Shown here one piece after another: positions 1-6,251 of a DNA stretch of 37,174 nucleotides. The stretch lies in NCBI GenBank assembly GCA_902766395.1, contig CACXDL010000063.1:1-37174 (forward strand), given 5' to 3'. The stretch is from an uncultured bacterium (GTDB lineage: Bacteria; Cyanobacteriota; Vampirovibrionia; Gastranaerophilales; Gastranaerophilaceae). Made by a program: the position numbers and the translations under genes. How positions within the stretch are numbered: position 1 is the first letter of the stretch; every line of letters begins with the position of its first letter. The notes beneath the pieces are model-generated. The model was not told where the DNA came from. It saw only the letters and a program-made list of their open reading frames with translations, and ran no database searches.

Positions 1-71
1 AAGAGACTCGAACTCCCACGCTTTCGCACTAGTTCCTAAGACTAGCGTGTCTACCATTCCACCACATGCCC
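1..71 (-). tRNA. tRNA-Leu (anticodon UAG), 3' end cut by the window edge
   Basis: Read on the minus strand from position 71, the sequence has a 7-nt acceptor arm (GGGCATG), the class II Leu-type D-arm text TGGTGGAATGGTAGACACG, and an anticodon stem CTAGT/ACTAG closing a loop with TAG as anticodon, which reads CUA leucine codons. A variable arm and the start of the T-arm (GGGAGTTCGAGTC) follow. The pairing 3' acceptor strand lies outside the window, so the gene is incomplete here. The first 12 nt of the gene are copied at 203-214 (see the repeat). Confidence 0.9.
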
Positions 72-112
72 ATATTCAGTTGTCAAATTTATCGGATATA
101 TGCTGCGCCTCG
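60..112. repeat. Direct repeat copy A, tRNA-Leu 5' end plus flank
   Basis: This 53-nt block contains the outer part of the tRNA-Leu gene and its 5' flank. It is repeated at 203-254 with a single-base length difference in the run of T before ATCGGATATATGC. A shorter third copy of its core (TTATCGGATATATGCT) is at 258-273. Confidence 0.85.
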
Positions 113-202
113 CATAAAACGGTACCGCTTGCAATTAGTCAAAATATTCATTATTGACATAATTGCTCGCCTTTCGCTTCGCTCATACCTCTGCTCGGCT
201 TG

Positions 203-254
203 CACCACATGCCCATATTCAGTTGTCAAATTATCGGATATATGCTGCGCCTCG
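203..254. repeat. Direct repeat copy B, duplicated tRNA-Leu 5' end and flank
   Basis: This 52-nt block is nearly identical to 60-112, including the acceptor-arm bases of the tRNA gene, but no tRNA body follows it. The 90 nt between the copies include a comparatively GC-rich stretch (165-200) that contains the reverse of GCGAAGC, a sequence known to form a very stable mini-hairpin. The duplication looks like a segmental copy left beside the tRNA gene. No integrase gene is in the window. Confidence 0.8.
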
Positions 255-257
255 GAG

Positions 258-273
258 TTATCGGATATATGCT
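258..273. repeat. Partial third copy of repeat core
   Basis: TTATCGGATATATGCT matches positions 89-104 and 231-246 exactly, and lies 3 nt after the end of copy B. Confidence 0.7.
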
Positions 274-435
274 AAGCCCCAGAATTTGCAACATATTCTA
301 TACTACTAAATTATAATAATAATAGGCCTTTGTCAATATTTTTCTTTTCTATTTTAAATTTATTTTTTATTTAGGGCAATTTTTTTATAACAAAATACTT
401 TATATATACATAGGGGAATATAAGGGAATAATATT
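274..435. other. AT-rich intergenic region between tRNA-Leu and the CHAP gene
   Basis: Together with the repeats this gives a stretch of about 360 bases without a protein gene. On the minus strand there is a TTGACA (331-336) and a TATAAT (310-315) separated by 15 bp. This is a possible promoter for the tRNA, about 230 bp upstream of it. On the plus strand, a 13-mer CAAAATACTTTAT at 391-403 recurs upstream of the small protein gene at 34948. The purine-rich AAGGGA at 422-427 can serve as ribosome binding site for the TTG start at 436. Confidence 0.45.
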
Positions 436-1452
436 TTGTTAAATTGGGGACCAATAACGTACTATACGGACGTGAATTCGTTAGTTTATAATTATTATGA
501 ATCTGTAGCGCGGAATTATACATACTTTTCTAATCCGATTAATTATGCAGGGAAAATGAATTTTAGTATGCTTAAATCTCCGGCCCCGTACATAAATTTT
601 GGGGGATCTCAAAACAGTAATTATTCTCAGAATTTTTGGGGAATTTCTTCTCAAGGAAATAACTTCGGTTTTATAAATCCTTTTAACCTATATTCACAAG
701 GGAATTTGTATAACGATAATCAGTATAGATTTAATTATTATGACGCCTTTGGTTTTTGTGGGAACAGAGGTTTCTCCTATAATACGGCTTATCCTTTAGG
801 TAATTTAGCAACAAATAAACCGGCAGAACCAAAGACACAGCCTACAAAGGGTGAAACTAAATCTGCAATTCCGGTGAAAAAAGAAGTTGCCAATTCTGTA
901 AATAAAAAAGATTCTGTACCTGCAAATAATGTAGTAGTTGTTCATAATAAAAAGGCCTCTAATACTACTCAAAACCTAGCTTTAAATGCGGAATTTTTAA
1001 AAGTTGCAAATAAATATTCTAATTGCAAAGAGTCTGATAATTCACATTTAAGATTTTGTACTAACATTGGTTGTAATCAAAATAACAGCGGAGAATGGTG
1101 TACAGATTTCGTATCTTATATTGTAAAAGAATCTTATGCTAATAAAGGACGGTCGGTCCCTTCCGGTTTTGGTACGCACGATGTAGGTCAATTAAAAAAT
1201 TGGGCAATAGAGCATAACATGTTTATTTCTACATCTAATCGGGGACAAAAGGCCAAATATATAAAGGATAATATAAAACCGGGAGATATTTTCATTTTAA
1301 ATGAAAATGGTGCATCTCATACTGGTTTTGTATCTCAGGTTCATCAAGACGGAAGTTTTTCAACAATAGAGGGTAATAGGGATGATAAAGTTTCCCGATA
1401 CAGATACAGCCCTGATTTTAACCAGCTTAGCGGGTTTATTCGAATGTCTTAG
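436..1452 (+). CDS. CHAP-domain (NlpC/P60-like) amidohydrolase/peptidase with Asn/Tyr-rich N-terminal half
   Basis: The protein has 338 residues. The C-terminal part, about residues 185-338, is a CHAP domain. It has a catalytic-type Cys222 in EWCTDFVSY, His295 in ASHTGFVSQV, and Glu312/Asn314 in the terminal strand (STIEGN), preceded by PGDIFIL. CHAP enzymes cleave peptidoglycan peptides or amides. Residues 1-125 are rich in Asn, Tyr, Phe and Gly, with INFGG at 53-57, and residues 126-175 are a Lys/Pro/Val linker. No classical signal peptide or membrane helix is visible. The TTG start is chosen because AAGGGA lies 8 nt upstream. ATG at 556 (residue 41) is an alternative with a tightly spaced AGGG. 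The 3' end overlaps coaE on the other strand by 17 bp. The domain call is firm. The natural substrate, and whether the protein is exported, are unknown. Confidence 0.85.
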   Translation: MLNWGPITYYTDVNSLVYNYYESVARNYTYFSNPINYAGKMNFSMLKSPAPYINFGGSQNSNYSQNFWGISSQGNNFGFINPFNLYSQGNLYNDNQYRFNYYDAFGFCGNRGFSYNTAYPLGNLATNKPAEPKTQPTKGETKSAIPVKKEVANSVNKKDSVPANNVVVVHNKKASNTTQNLALNAEFLKVANKYSNCKESDNSHLRFCTNIGCNQNNSGEWCTDFVSYIVKESYANKGRSVPSGFGTHDVGQLKNWAIEHNMFISTSNRGQKAKYIKDNIKPGDIFILNENGASHTGFVSQVHQDGSFSTIEGNRDDKVSRYRYSPDFNQLSGFIRMS

Positions 1453-2008
1453 TAATTGTTTGTTCGAAATTTTCTATTGAAGAATTATTGTATATAACTA
1501 TATCAGATTTCTCAACTTTTTTATCTTGTGAAATTTGGGATTTTAATCTGAGCTTAGCGTATTCTTCAGTGTAATTATTTCTCTGAATCAGGCGTTTAAG
1601 TCTGATGTTGTCATTAGCGTAGATAAGTATTATTTTATCAAACATCTTTTCAGAATCAGATTCAAATAACTGTGGTATTGATACAAAAACTTTATCCTCG
1701 GTTATATTATTTGCGAAAAATTTTTCAATTTCTTTTTTTACTTTGGGGTGGATAATATTTTCTAACTGTTTTTTTAATTTAATATCTGAGAATACTATAT
1801 TACCTAATTTTGTACGGGAAATTTCTTTTTTGTTTTCTTCTAAAATGTCATACTCTTTAAAGATTTTAATTATTTCTTCAAAAGATTCATCAAGAAGAGT
1901 ATGTGCAACATAATCGGTATCAAGGACCTTATATCCCATAGATTTGAGAATTTTTTCTGCACTTGACTTTCCGCTTGCAATATTTCCTGTTATAGCATAT
2001 TTGATCAT
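1436..2008 (-). CDS. coaE: Dephospho-CoA kinase
   Basis: This enzyme phosphorylates the 3'-hydroxyl of dephospho-CoA with ATP, the last step of coenzyme A synthesis, in the cytoplasm. The 190-residue length is normal for the family. The P-loop is at residues 8-15 (GNIASGKS), followed by the family text GYKVLDTDYVAH and later the lid region with RLKRLIQRN. It is the last gene of the minus-strand operon. Its start overlaps the stop of the rluB-like gene by 4 nt (ATGA), which suggests translational coupling. The 3' end runs 17 bp into the opposing CHAP gene with no terminator hairpin between them. Confidence 0.95.
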   Translation of the reverse strand: MIKYAITGNIASGKSSAEKILKSMGYKVLDTDYVAHTLLDESFEEIIKIFKEYDILEENKKEISRTKLGNIVFSDIKLKKQLENIIHPKVKKEIEKFFANNITEDKVFVSIPQLFESDSEKMFDKIILIYANDNIRLKRLIQRNNYTEEYAKLRLKSQISQDKKVEKSDIVIYNNSSIENFEQTITKTFE

Positions 2009-2739
2009 TTCTGATTTGATATCCTGTTTATAAAGTTTTTAAGTTCTTTTATTTGTTGAGGTTTTATAGGTTTAAATTCCCCACGTTTCAAGCCGTCAAG
2101 ATTAAGTGTTGCATGCTGGATTCTTTTTAGAGAAACGACTTTATAACCTAAAAATTCAAACATTTTACGAATTTGTCTGTTCATTCCCTGAAAAAGCAGA
2201 ATTTCCATCGTTGTTTGAGTATTGCTTATTTCTAATACCTCAACTTGAGCATAGGCATTTTTGCCTTCTTCTATTTCGATACCTTTGTTCATTGTATCGA
2301 TGTCATTTTGAGTGATTTTTCCTTCAACAGATACTCTGTATAATTTTGGAACTTTTACACTCGGGTGGGTTAATTCATTTATTAAATCCCCGTCATTTGT
2401 GAGAATTAAAAGTCCAGTAGATTCTCTGTCTAATCTACCAACAGGTTTTAAGTTGTGCAGTTTTTCAGGTAGCAAATCATAAATTGTTTTGCGCCCTTTT
2501 TCATCATCTGAAGTTGTAATATAACCTGCAGGCTTGTAAAAACGGTAATATTCGTGTTTTACAGGATGAATAAGCTGTTTATTTACAAAAACTTTATCTT
2601 TTGGTTGAACGGAATAACCTAATTCTGTAATGATTTTACCATTAATCATTACAACTCCGGCTTCAATAAGTTCATCAGCCTTGCGCCTTGAGCATAAACC
2701 ACTGGATGCGATATATTTATTTAGCCTTGTGCCTGACAT
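2005..2739 (-). CDS. rluB: Pseudouridine synthase, RsuA/RluB family
   Basis: The 244-residue protein isomerises uridine to pseudouridine in rRNA. Residues 1-60 form an S4 RNA-binding domain (RLNKYIASSGLCSRRKADELI). The catalytic domain carries the signature GRLDRESTGLLILTNDG with the catalytic Asp at 104, and the late family motif GMNRQIRKMFEFLG. The overall form fits RluB (23S rRNA) better than RsuA (16S rRNA), but the site modified cannot be read from sequence alone. It overlaps the upstream thioesterase gene by 19 nt and the downstream coaE by 4 nt, within one operon. Confidence 0.85.
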   Translation of the reverse strand: MSGTRLNKYIASSGLCSRRKADELIEAGVVMINGKIITELGYSVQPKDKVFVNKQLIHPVKHEYYRFYKPAGYITTSDDEKGRKTIYDLLPEKLHNLKPVGRLDRESTGLLILTNDGDLINELTHPSVKVPKLYRVSVEGKITQNDIDTMNKGIEIEEGKNAYAQVEVLEISNTQTTMEILLFQGMNRQIRKMFEFLGYKVVSLKRIQHATLNLDGLKRGEFKPIKPQQIKELKNFINRISNQK

Positions 2740-3143
2740 TTTATTTCCTTTTCAAATAGATGTGCAAGAGGTTCCGGGATACGTCGGTATAATTTTGCAT
2801 CTTTATGAACGGCAACAATCATTACATCCGCAATTGTATAAATTTTACCTGTGTCTTTTGATCGAATTATTTGATGAAATGTAGCTGTTAATCCGGTATA
2901 TTCGGAAACTTCAGTTTCTATAACAACAACATCTTCCAACTTTGCAGAAGATTTATATTTTATATTAATATTTGATACAGGAAGTAATATATCAATATCT
3001 TCAAGCTGTTTGAGAGTATAGCCGAGTTTTGTGCAAAACTCAATTCTGCCCATTTCCATCCAGCGCAGATATGATCCGTGCCATACGACTCCGTAATTGT
3101 CCGTATCAGAAAAATATACTTTTTGTTCAAATATGTATTTCAT
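2721..3143 (-). CDS. ybgC: Acyl-CoA thioesterase, YbgC/4HBT hotdog family
   Basis: This is a 140-residue single hotdog-fold protein. The N-terminus carries the family active-site text SDTDNYGVVWHGSYLRWMEMGR, with Asp15 and His22 in the expected places, followed by the conserved region VSNINIKYKSSAKLEDVV. Family members hydrolyse acyl-CoA or acyl-ACP thioesters in the cytoplasm. The chain-length preference is not predictable here. It lies 27 nt downstream of yraN and overlaps the rluB-like gene by 19 nt. The Tol-Pal neighbours usual for ybgC in Proteobacteria are absent, so the symbol refers to the family only. Confidence 0.8.
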   Translation of the reverse strand: MKYIFEQKVYFSDTDNYGVVWHGSYLRWMEMGRIEFCTKLGYTLKQLEDIDILLPVSNINIKYKSSAKLEDVVVIETEVSEYTGLTATFHQIIRSKDTGKIYTIADVMIVAVHKDAKLYRRIPEPLAHLFEKEIKCQAQG

Positions 3144-3170
3144 AATGTCCTCATTATATCATCAAAATAA

Positions 3171-3512
3171 TTATATGTTTTTCAGGTGCTCAATTTTTAT
3201 TTCAGGAGTAAGAGTTATTCCTATTGCATCTATTTGATAGTCTTTAATTTTTTGTTCCTGAATATATGATATTACTCCGGTTTTTATATGTGTGTATTTT
3301 TGTTTGGTTATAGCTTCCATAGGCGAACCAAAAGCGTTTGATTTTCTTGTTTTAACCTCAACAAAAATTATTTTGCTTTTATACTTTGCAATAATATCAA
3401 TTTCACAAAATTTTGAAAAATGCTTATTTCTTTCAATTATTTGATATCCATTCTTTATCAAATATTCGCATGCAATATCTTCGCCCTTTTTACCTAGATC
3501 TTTGTTATTCAT
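3171..3512 (-). CDS. yraN: YraN family (UPF0102) endonuclease-like protein
   Basis: The 113-residue protein has a restriction-endonuclease-like fold. It shows the family pattern LGKKGEDIACEYLIKNGYQIIERN, then EIDII about residue 38 and FVEVKTRK about residue 50. Together these form a Glu/Asp-x(n)-E-x-K nuclease-type core. The cellular role of the family is not established, although proximity to recombination and DNA-uptake genes is common. The start codon and the queF stop share one base (3512), so the two are probably translated together. Confidence 0.9.
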   Translation of the reverse strand: MNNKDLGKKGEDIACEYLIKNGYQIIERNKHFSKFCEIDIIAKYKSKIIFVEVKTRKSNAFGSPMEAITKQKYTHIKTGVISYIQEQKIKDYQIDAIGITLTPEIKIEHLKNI

Positions 3513-4417
3513 TATTGTTTAATTCCAAATCTTGCAAGTGTATTTGTATCTAATATGCTGTCAATATCTTTGTCTTTAAGCTGCCCCTTATACCTGACTG
3601 GGGTGATGTCAATGCCTCCTCGTCTTGTATATAGCGCACATACCATAAGTTCGTCATCTTTATTTAAAATATCTGAAAGTCTTTTAAATATCATTTCACA
3701 GCATTCTTCGTGGAAATGATATTCATTTCTAAAAGATACCAGATATTTTACAAGAGAAGATTCTTCAATATGTTTATCAGATTTGTAGAATATAAAAATA
3801 TCTCCAAAATCAGGTTGATGCGTGACTCTGCAATTTGAACGAAGAGAATCAAAGTATATTCTATTTTCTTTTTCTTCTTTTGTATTAATAGTTTTTAAAA
3901 GTTGATGAGTTTCGTTAAAATTCTCTATTTTTATATCTTGTTCATTACATAATTTCAGGATATTTGTGTAGTTTGAAAAAACTGTATCTTTTGTAGTTTT
4001 TTCATTAAAAAAAGAAACATAAACTTCCGTTTGGAGTTTGTTATTCAGGTCTTTTTCAATAAGTTCTTTGCATCTTAGCAAGCTTTGTTGCGTATTTTTG
4101 CCTGTGTTTGTCATATTAAAAGAATTTAAATATAATTTAAGAGATTTTGACTCTACTATATACTTGCTTTTGGCGCTATATTTAAGTTTTAAAACTCTTG
4201 TTATTGGCAGACTATTTTCAGTTAAAACTGAAAATTCATAACAATGCCACACATCCCATCCGTCAAAGGGCAAATTTTCTTCCTCAATACTATATTTTTT
4301 GCGATTTTCAAATCTGGGAATTGCGACAAGCAACGAAGGATCGTATTGTTTGCTGCCTTCTATTTTCTTTCCCAATAATGTGGATGCAATGTTATTTGTT
4401 ATATTTGTTTCATTCAT
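3512..4417 (-). CDS. queF: NADPH-dependent 7-cyano-7-deazaguanine (preQ0) reductase, long bimodular type
   Basis: QueF reduces the nitrile of preQ0 to the aminomethyl group of preQ1 with two NADPH, on the path to queuosine in tRNA. The length of 301 residues corresponds to the long, two-T-fold form. The QueF motif ESKSLKLYLNSFN is at residues 89-101. The nucleophilic Cys196 lies in NCRVTHQPDFGD with Asp203, and the substrate-binding FRNEYHFHEECCE is at about 229-241. The ATG overlaps the preceding DUF4236 stop by 4 nt. No preQ1 riboswitch is seen upstream, and no other queuosine gene is in the window. Confidence 0.95.
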   Translation of the reverse strand: MNETNITNNIASTLLGKKIEGSKQYDPSLLVAIPRFENRKKYSIEEENLPFDGWDVWHCYEFSVLTENSLPITRVLKLKYSAKSKYIVESKSLKLYLNSFNMTNTGKNTQQSLLRCKELIEKDLNNKLQTEVYVSFFNEKTTKDTVFSNYTNILKLCNEQDIKIENFNETHQLLKTINTKEEKENRIYFDSLRSNCRVTHQPDFGDIFIFYKSDKHIEESSLVKYLVSFRNEYHFHEECCEMIFKRLSDILNKDDELMVCALYTRRGGIDITPVRYKGQLKDKDIDSILDTNTLARFGIKQ

Positions 4418-4614
4418 TTTTTTCTGCTAAAAATCTGTTTATTATCAATACTTTTTTTGTAATAAAGACCTTTTCTTCCTATATTAACATATGATCTTTT
4501 GGGACCGATATTAACGCTGGCCCCTTTTATTCCAAGAGAAAAACTAATTCCTGATTTTGAAAAATTTATACGGAATGGTCCTATTTGAATTATTTTTTTA
4601 AAATAAAAACCCAT
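4414..4614 (-). CDS. DUF4236 small protein
   Basis: This 66-residue basic protein follows the DUF4236 pattern: an opening MGFYFKKIIQIGPFRINFSK, then SGISFSLGIKGASVNIGPKRSYVNIG, with glycine-separated short beta strands. The family has no known biochemical role and is often found as a short N-terminal domain. Here it stands alone between gltP (9 nt upstream) and queF (4-nt overlap), so it is co-transcribed with both. The sequence contains GISFSLG, which resembles the I-S-F-x-G tag of other proteins in this window. The resemblance is part of the DUF4236 pattern and is not counted as an instance. Confidence 0.8.
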   Translation of the reverse strand: MGFYFKKIIQIGPFRINFSKSGISFSLGIKGASVNIGPKRSYVNIGRKGLYYKKSIDNKQIFSRKK

Positions 4615-4623
4615 AAATTCACT

Positions 4624-5946
4624 CTATGCTATTTCTTCATACGCTTGAGGATTATTTAATAAATCATAGTTTATTTCATTTTCATTGTCCGCTATAGCGG
4701 CCGCAACAACAGCATCGGAAGTTACATTTAATGTCGTTCTCAACATATCGGTAATTCTTTCAATAGTAAACAAGAACGCAAAACCGGTAACTAATTGTTC
4801 AGGACTCAATCCCATACCGTTAAGAATTAATGCAATAGTAATTAATCCTCCTCCAGGAATTCCTGCACAAGTACTCGAAGCAATAATTGCGAGAACTGCA
4901 ATTTGGATTATTAAAAATGGTGTCAAATGTACCTGATATGCCTGTGCTAAAAATATAACTGCAACAGTTTGTAAAAGTGCCGTTCCGTCAAAATTCAATG
5001 TCGCACCAAGCGGGAGGACAAAACTTGAAATTTTATGAGAAATACCTCTTTTTTCGCAGCAAGCAATTGTCAATGGCAAAGTCGCTGAAGAACTTGCCGT
5101 TCCAAAAGCAACCATTGTTGCTTCTGCGATTGCTGAAAATAACATAGGTGCGGATACTTTTGAGAAACATCTTAAAAATATTGGATATACCATAAACATC
5201 TGAATTGCAAAGCCAACTACAAGAACTAATAGATATTTTGCGATAGGTGCAAAAATATCAACGCCTAATGCCGCAATAGCGCTTGCTGTTAATGCAAATA
5301 CGCCCGGAGCAGCAAATAACATAATCCAATCGGTGATTTTCATTGTTGCCGCAAATACTGATTCAAAGAAAGATACTATTGGTCTGTTTACGTCGCCAAC
5401 TTTTGCCAGTGCAAGAGCAAATAATACTACAAATAATATTATCGGAACCATTTCTCCGTGAGCAAAAGCTTCTATAGGATTACTAGGAATGAAACCTAAA
5501 AACATATTCAAGATATTACCTTGCTGCTCTTGCATTGCTGTTGCAACTGAAGCCTGAACTCCTGTTGCAACATTTTCAGAGATATAATTCGTTGCTCCGG
5601 CTCCGGGTTTTATTATGAGAGCTAAAGTGCTTCCAATAGTTACAGCGATCGTTGTTAATATTCCATAATAGATTATCATCTTAGAGCCAAACTTCCCAAG
5701 TTGTTTGTTGTCCCCAACACTTGTTATTCCAATAATAATTGCTGATGCTACAAGTGGAATAACAACCATTTGGATTAATCTGATAAACATTTGTCCTACA
5801 AATGTTAAAAGATTTGAAACAAGATCGTTTTGGTGTGCGTGAAGAAATAAGCCTAACAGTACACCGGCAATTATGCCGAAAAATATATGCCAATTTCTTT
5901 TGATACCCAGTCCTAATGCTATAAGAATTTGCATGTGAAGTTTCAT
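4624..5946 (-). CDS. gltP: Dicarboxylate/amino acid:cation symporter (DAACS, GltP/DctA-like)
   Basis: The 440-residue membrane protein belongs to the glutamate/aspartate transporter fold family. It couples uptake of an acidic amino acid or C4-dicarboxylate to Na+ or H+ in the inner membrane. Hallmarks are the serine-rich re-entrant loop (GTASSSATLPLT), NFDGTALLQ where most members have NMDGTA, and the second hairpin loop CAGIPGGG. A cation-rich N-terminal amphipathic start precedes the first helix. It is the first gene of the seven-gene minus-strand operon. AAGAAGGG lies 10 nt before the ATG, and a consensus promoter is at 5987-6015. The substrate is not resolved by sequence. Confidence 0.85.
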   Translation of the reverse strand: MKLHMQILIALGLGIKRNWHIFFGIIAGVLLGLFLHAHQNDLVSNLLTFVGQMFIRLIQMVVIPLVASAIIIGITSVGDNKQLGKFGSKMIIYYGILTTIAVTIGSTLALIIKPGAGATNYISENVATGVQASVATAMQEQQGNILNMFLGFIPSNPIEAFAHGEMVPIILFVVLFALALAKVGDVNRPIVSFFESVFAATMKITDWIMLFAAPGVFALTASAIAALGVDIFAPIAKYLLVLVVGFAIQMFMVYPIFLRCFSKVSAPMLFSAIAEATMVAFGTASSSATLPLTIACCEKRGISHKISSFVLPLGATLNFDGTALLQTVAVIFLAQAYQVHLTPFLIIQIAVLAIIASSTCAGIPGGGLITIALILNGMGLSPEQLVTGFAFLFTIERITDMLRTTLNVTSDAVVAAAIADNENEINYDLLNNPQAYEEIA

Positions 5947-5974
5947 ATGACTCTAACCCTTCTTCATAAATAAC

Positions 5975-5992
5975 TATAATGCACACATTATA
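5975..5992. promoter_or_regulatory. Perfect palindrome over the gltP -10/start site (candidate operator)
   Basis: TATAATG-CACA-CATTATA is an 18-bp inverted repeat that covers the -10 element of the gltP promoter and the presumed start point. That position suits a repressor. Because TATAAT elements are common in AT-rich DNA, the symmetry may partly be chance. Confidence 0.35.
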
Positions 5993-6015
5993 CTACTTTT
6001 GAATAAATTTTGCAA
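5987..6015 (-). promoter_or_regulatory. Promoter of the gltP-queF-coaE operon
   Basis: On the minus strand, TTGCAA (6010-6015) and TATAAT (5987-5992) are separated by exactly 17 bp. Transcription would start near 5980, giving a leader of about 35 nt with an AAGAAGGG ribosome binding site before gltP. TTGCAA is its own reverse complement, so it could also serve as a -35 element for yidD on the other strand. Confidence 0.7.
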
Positions 6016-6044
6016 TAAATTTAATTTTGTATAATCATATATTT

Positions 6045-6251
6045 ATGAAACGAATTTTTATAAGTTTGATAAATATATACCAATGGTTTTCCAAATTTAC
6101 ACCGGCAGTATGCAGATTCACCCCTACCTGTTCAGAATATATGAAGCAGGCGATTGTCAAATATGGAATATTTAAAGGAGTGTGGTTGGGTGTTAAACGA
6201 ATCTGCCGTTGCCATCCGGGAAATCCTGGAGGGTATGATCCGGTTCCTTAG
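6045..6251 (+). CDS. yidD: Membrane protein insertion efficiency factor YidD
   Basis: The 68-residue protein matches YidD throughout: a short hydrophobic N-terminus ([15 protein letters not shown]), the three-Cys core [19 protein letters not shown], and the ending [14 protein letters not shown]. YidD sits at the inner membrane and helps the YidC insertase. ATG at 6045 is chosen because family members start at MK-[RK]. The TTG further upstream (6027) would add residues encoded by the -10 element. TATAAT (6030-6035) ends 9 nt before the ATG and no ribosome binding site is visible, so the mRNA may be leaderless. yidC, rnpA and rpmH, its usual neighbours, are absent. The stop codon overlaps that of the opposing GH13-like gene. 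Confidence 0.92.
   Translation: MKRIFISLINIYQWFSKFTPAVCRFTPTCSEYMKQAIVKYGIFKGVWLGVKRICRCHPGNPGGYDPVP

Noticed and set aside
66..275. A 69-codon open frame on the plus strand beside tRNA-Leu
   Set aside because: It spans both copies of the tRNA-flank repeat, starts inside the tRNA gene on the other strand and contains repeated peptide text that only reflects the DNA repeat.
4414..4614. GISFSLG in the DUF4236 protein as a sixth tag instance
   Set aside because: This text is part of the DUF4236 family pattern in many phyla, so it is not counted with the N-terminal I-[NS]-[FY]-x-G tag.
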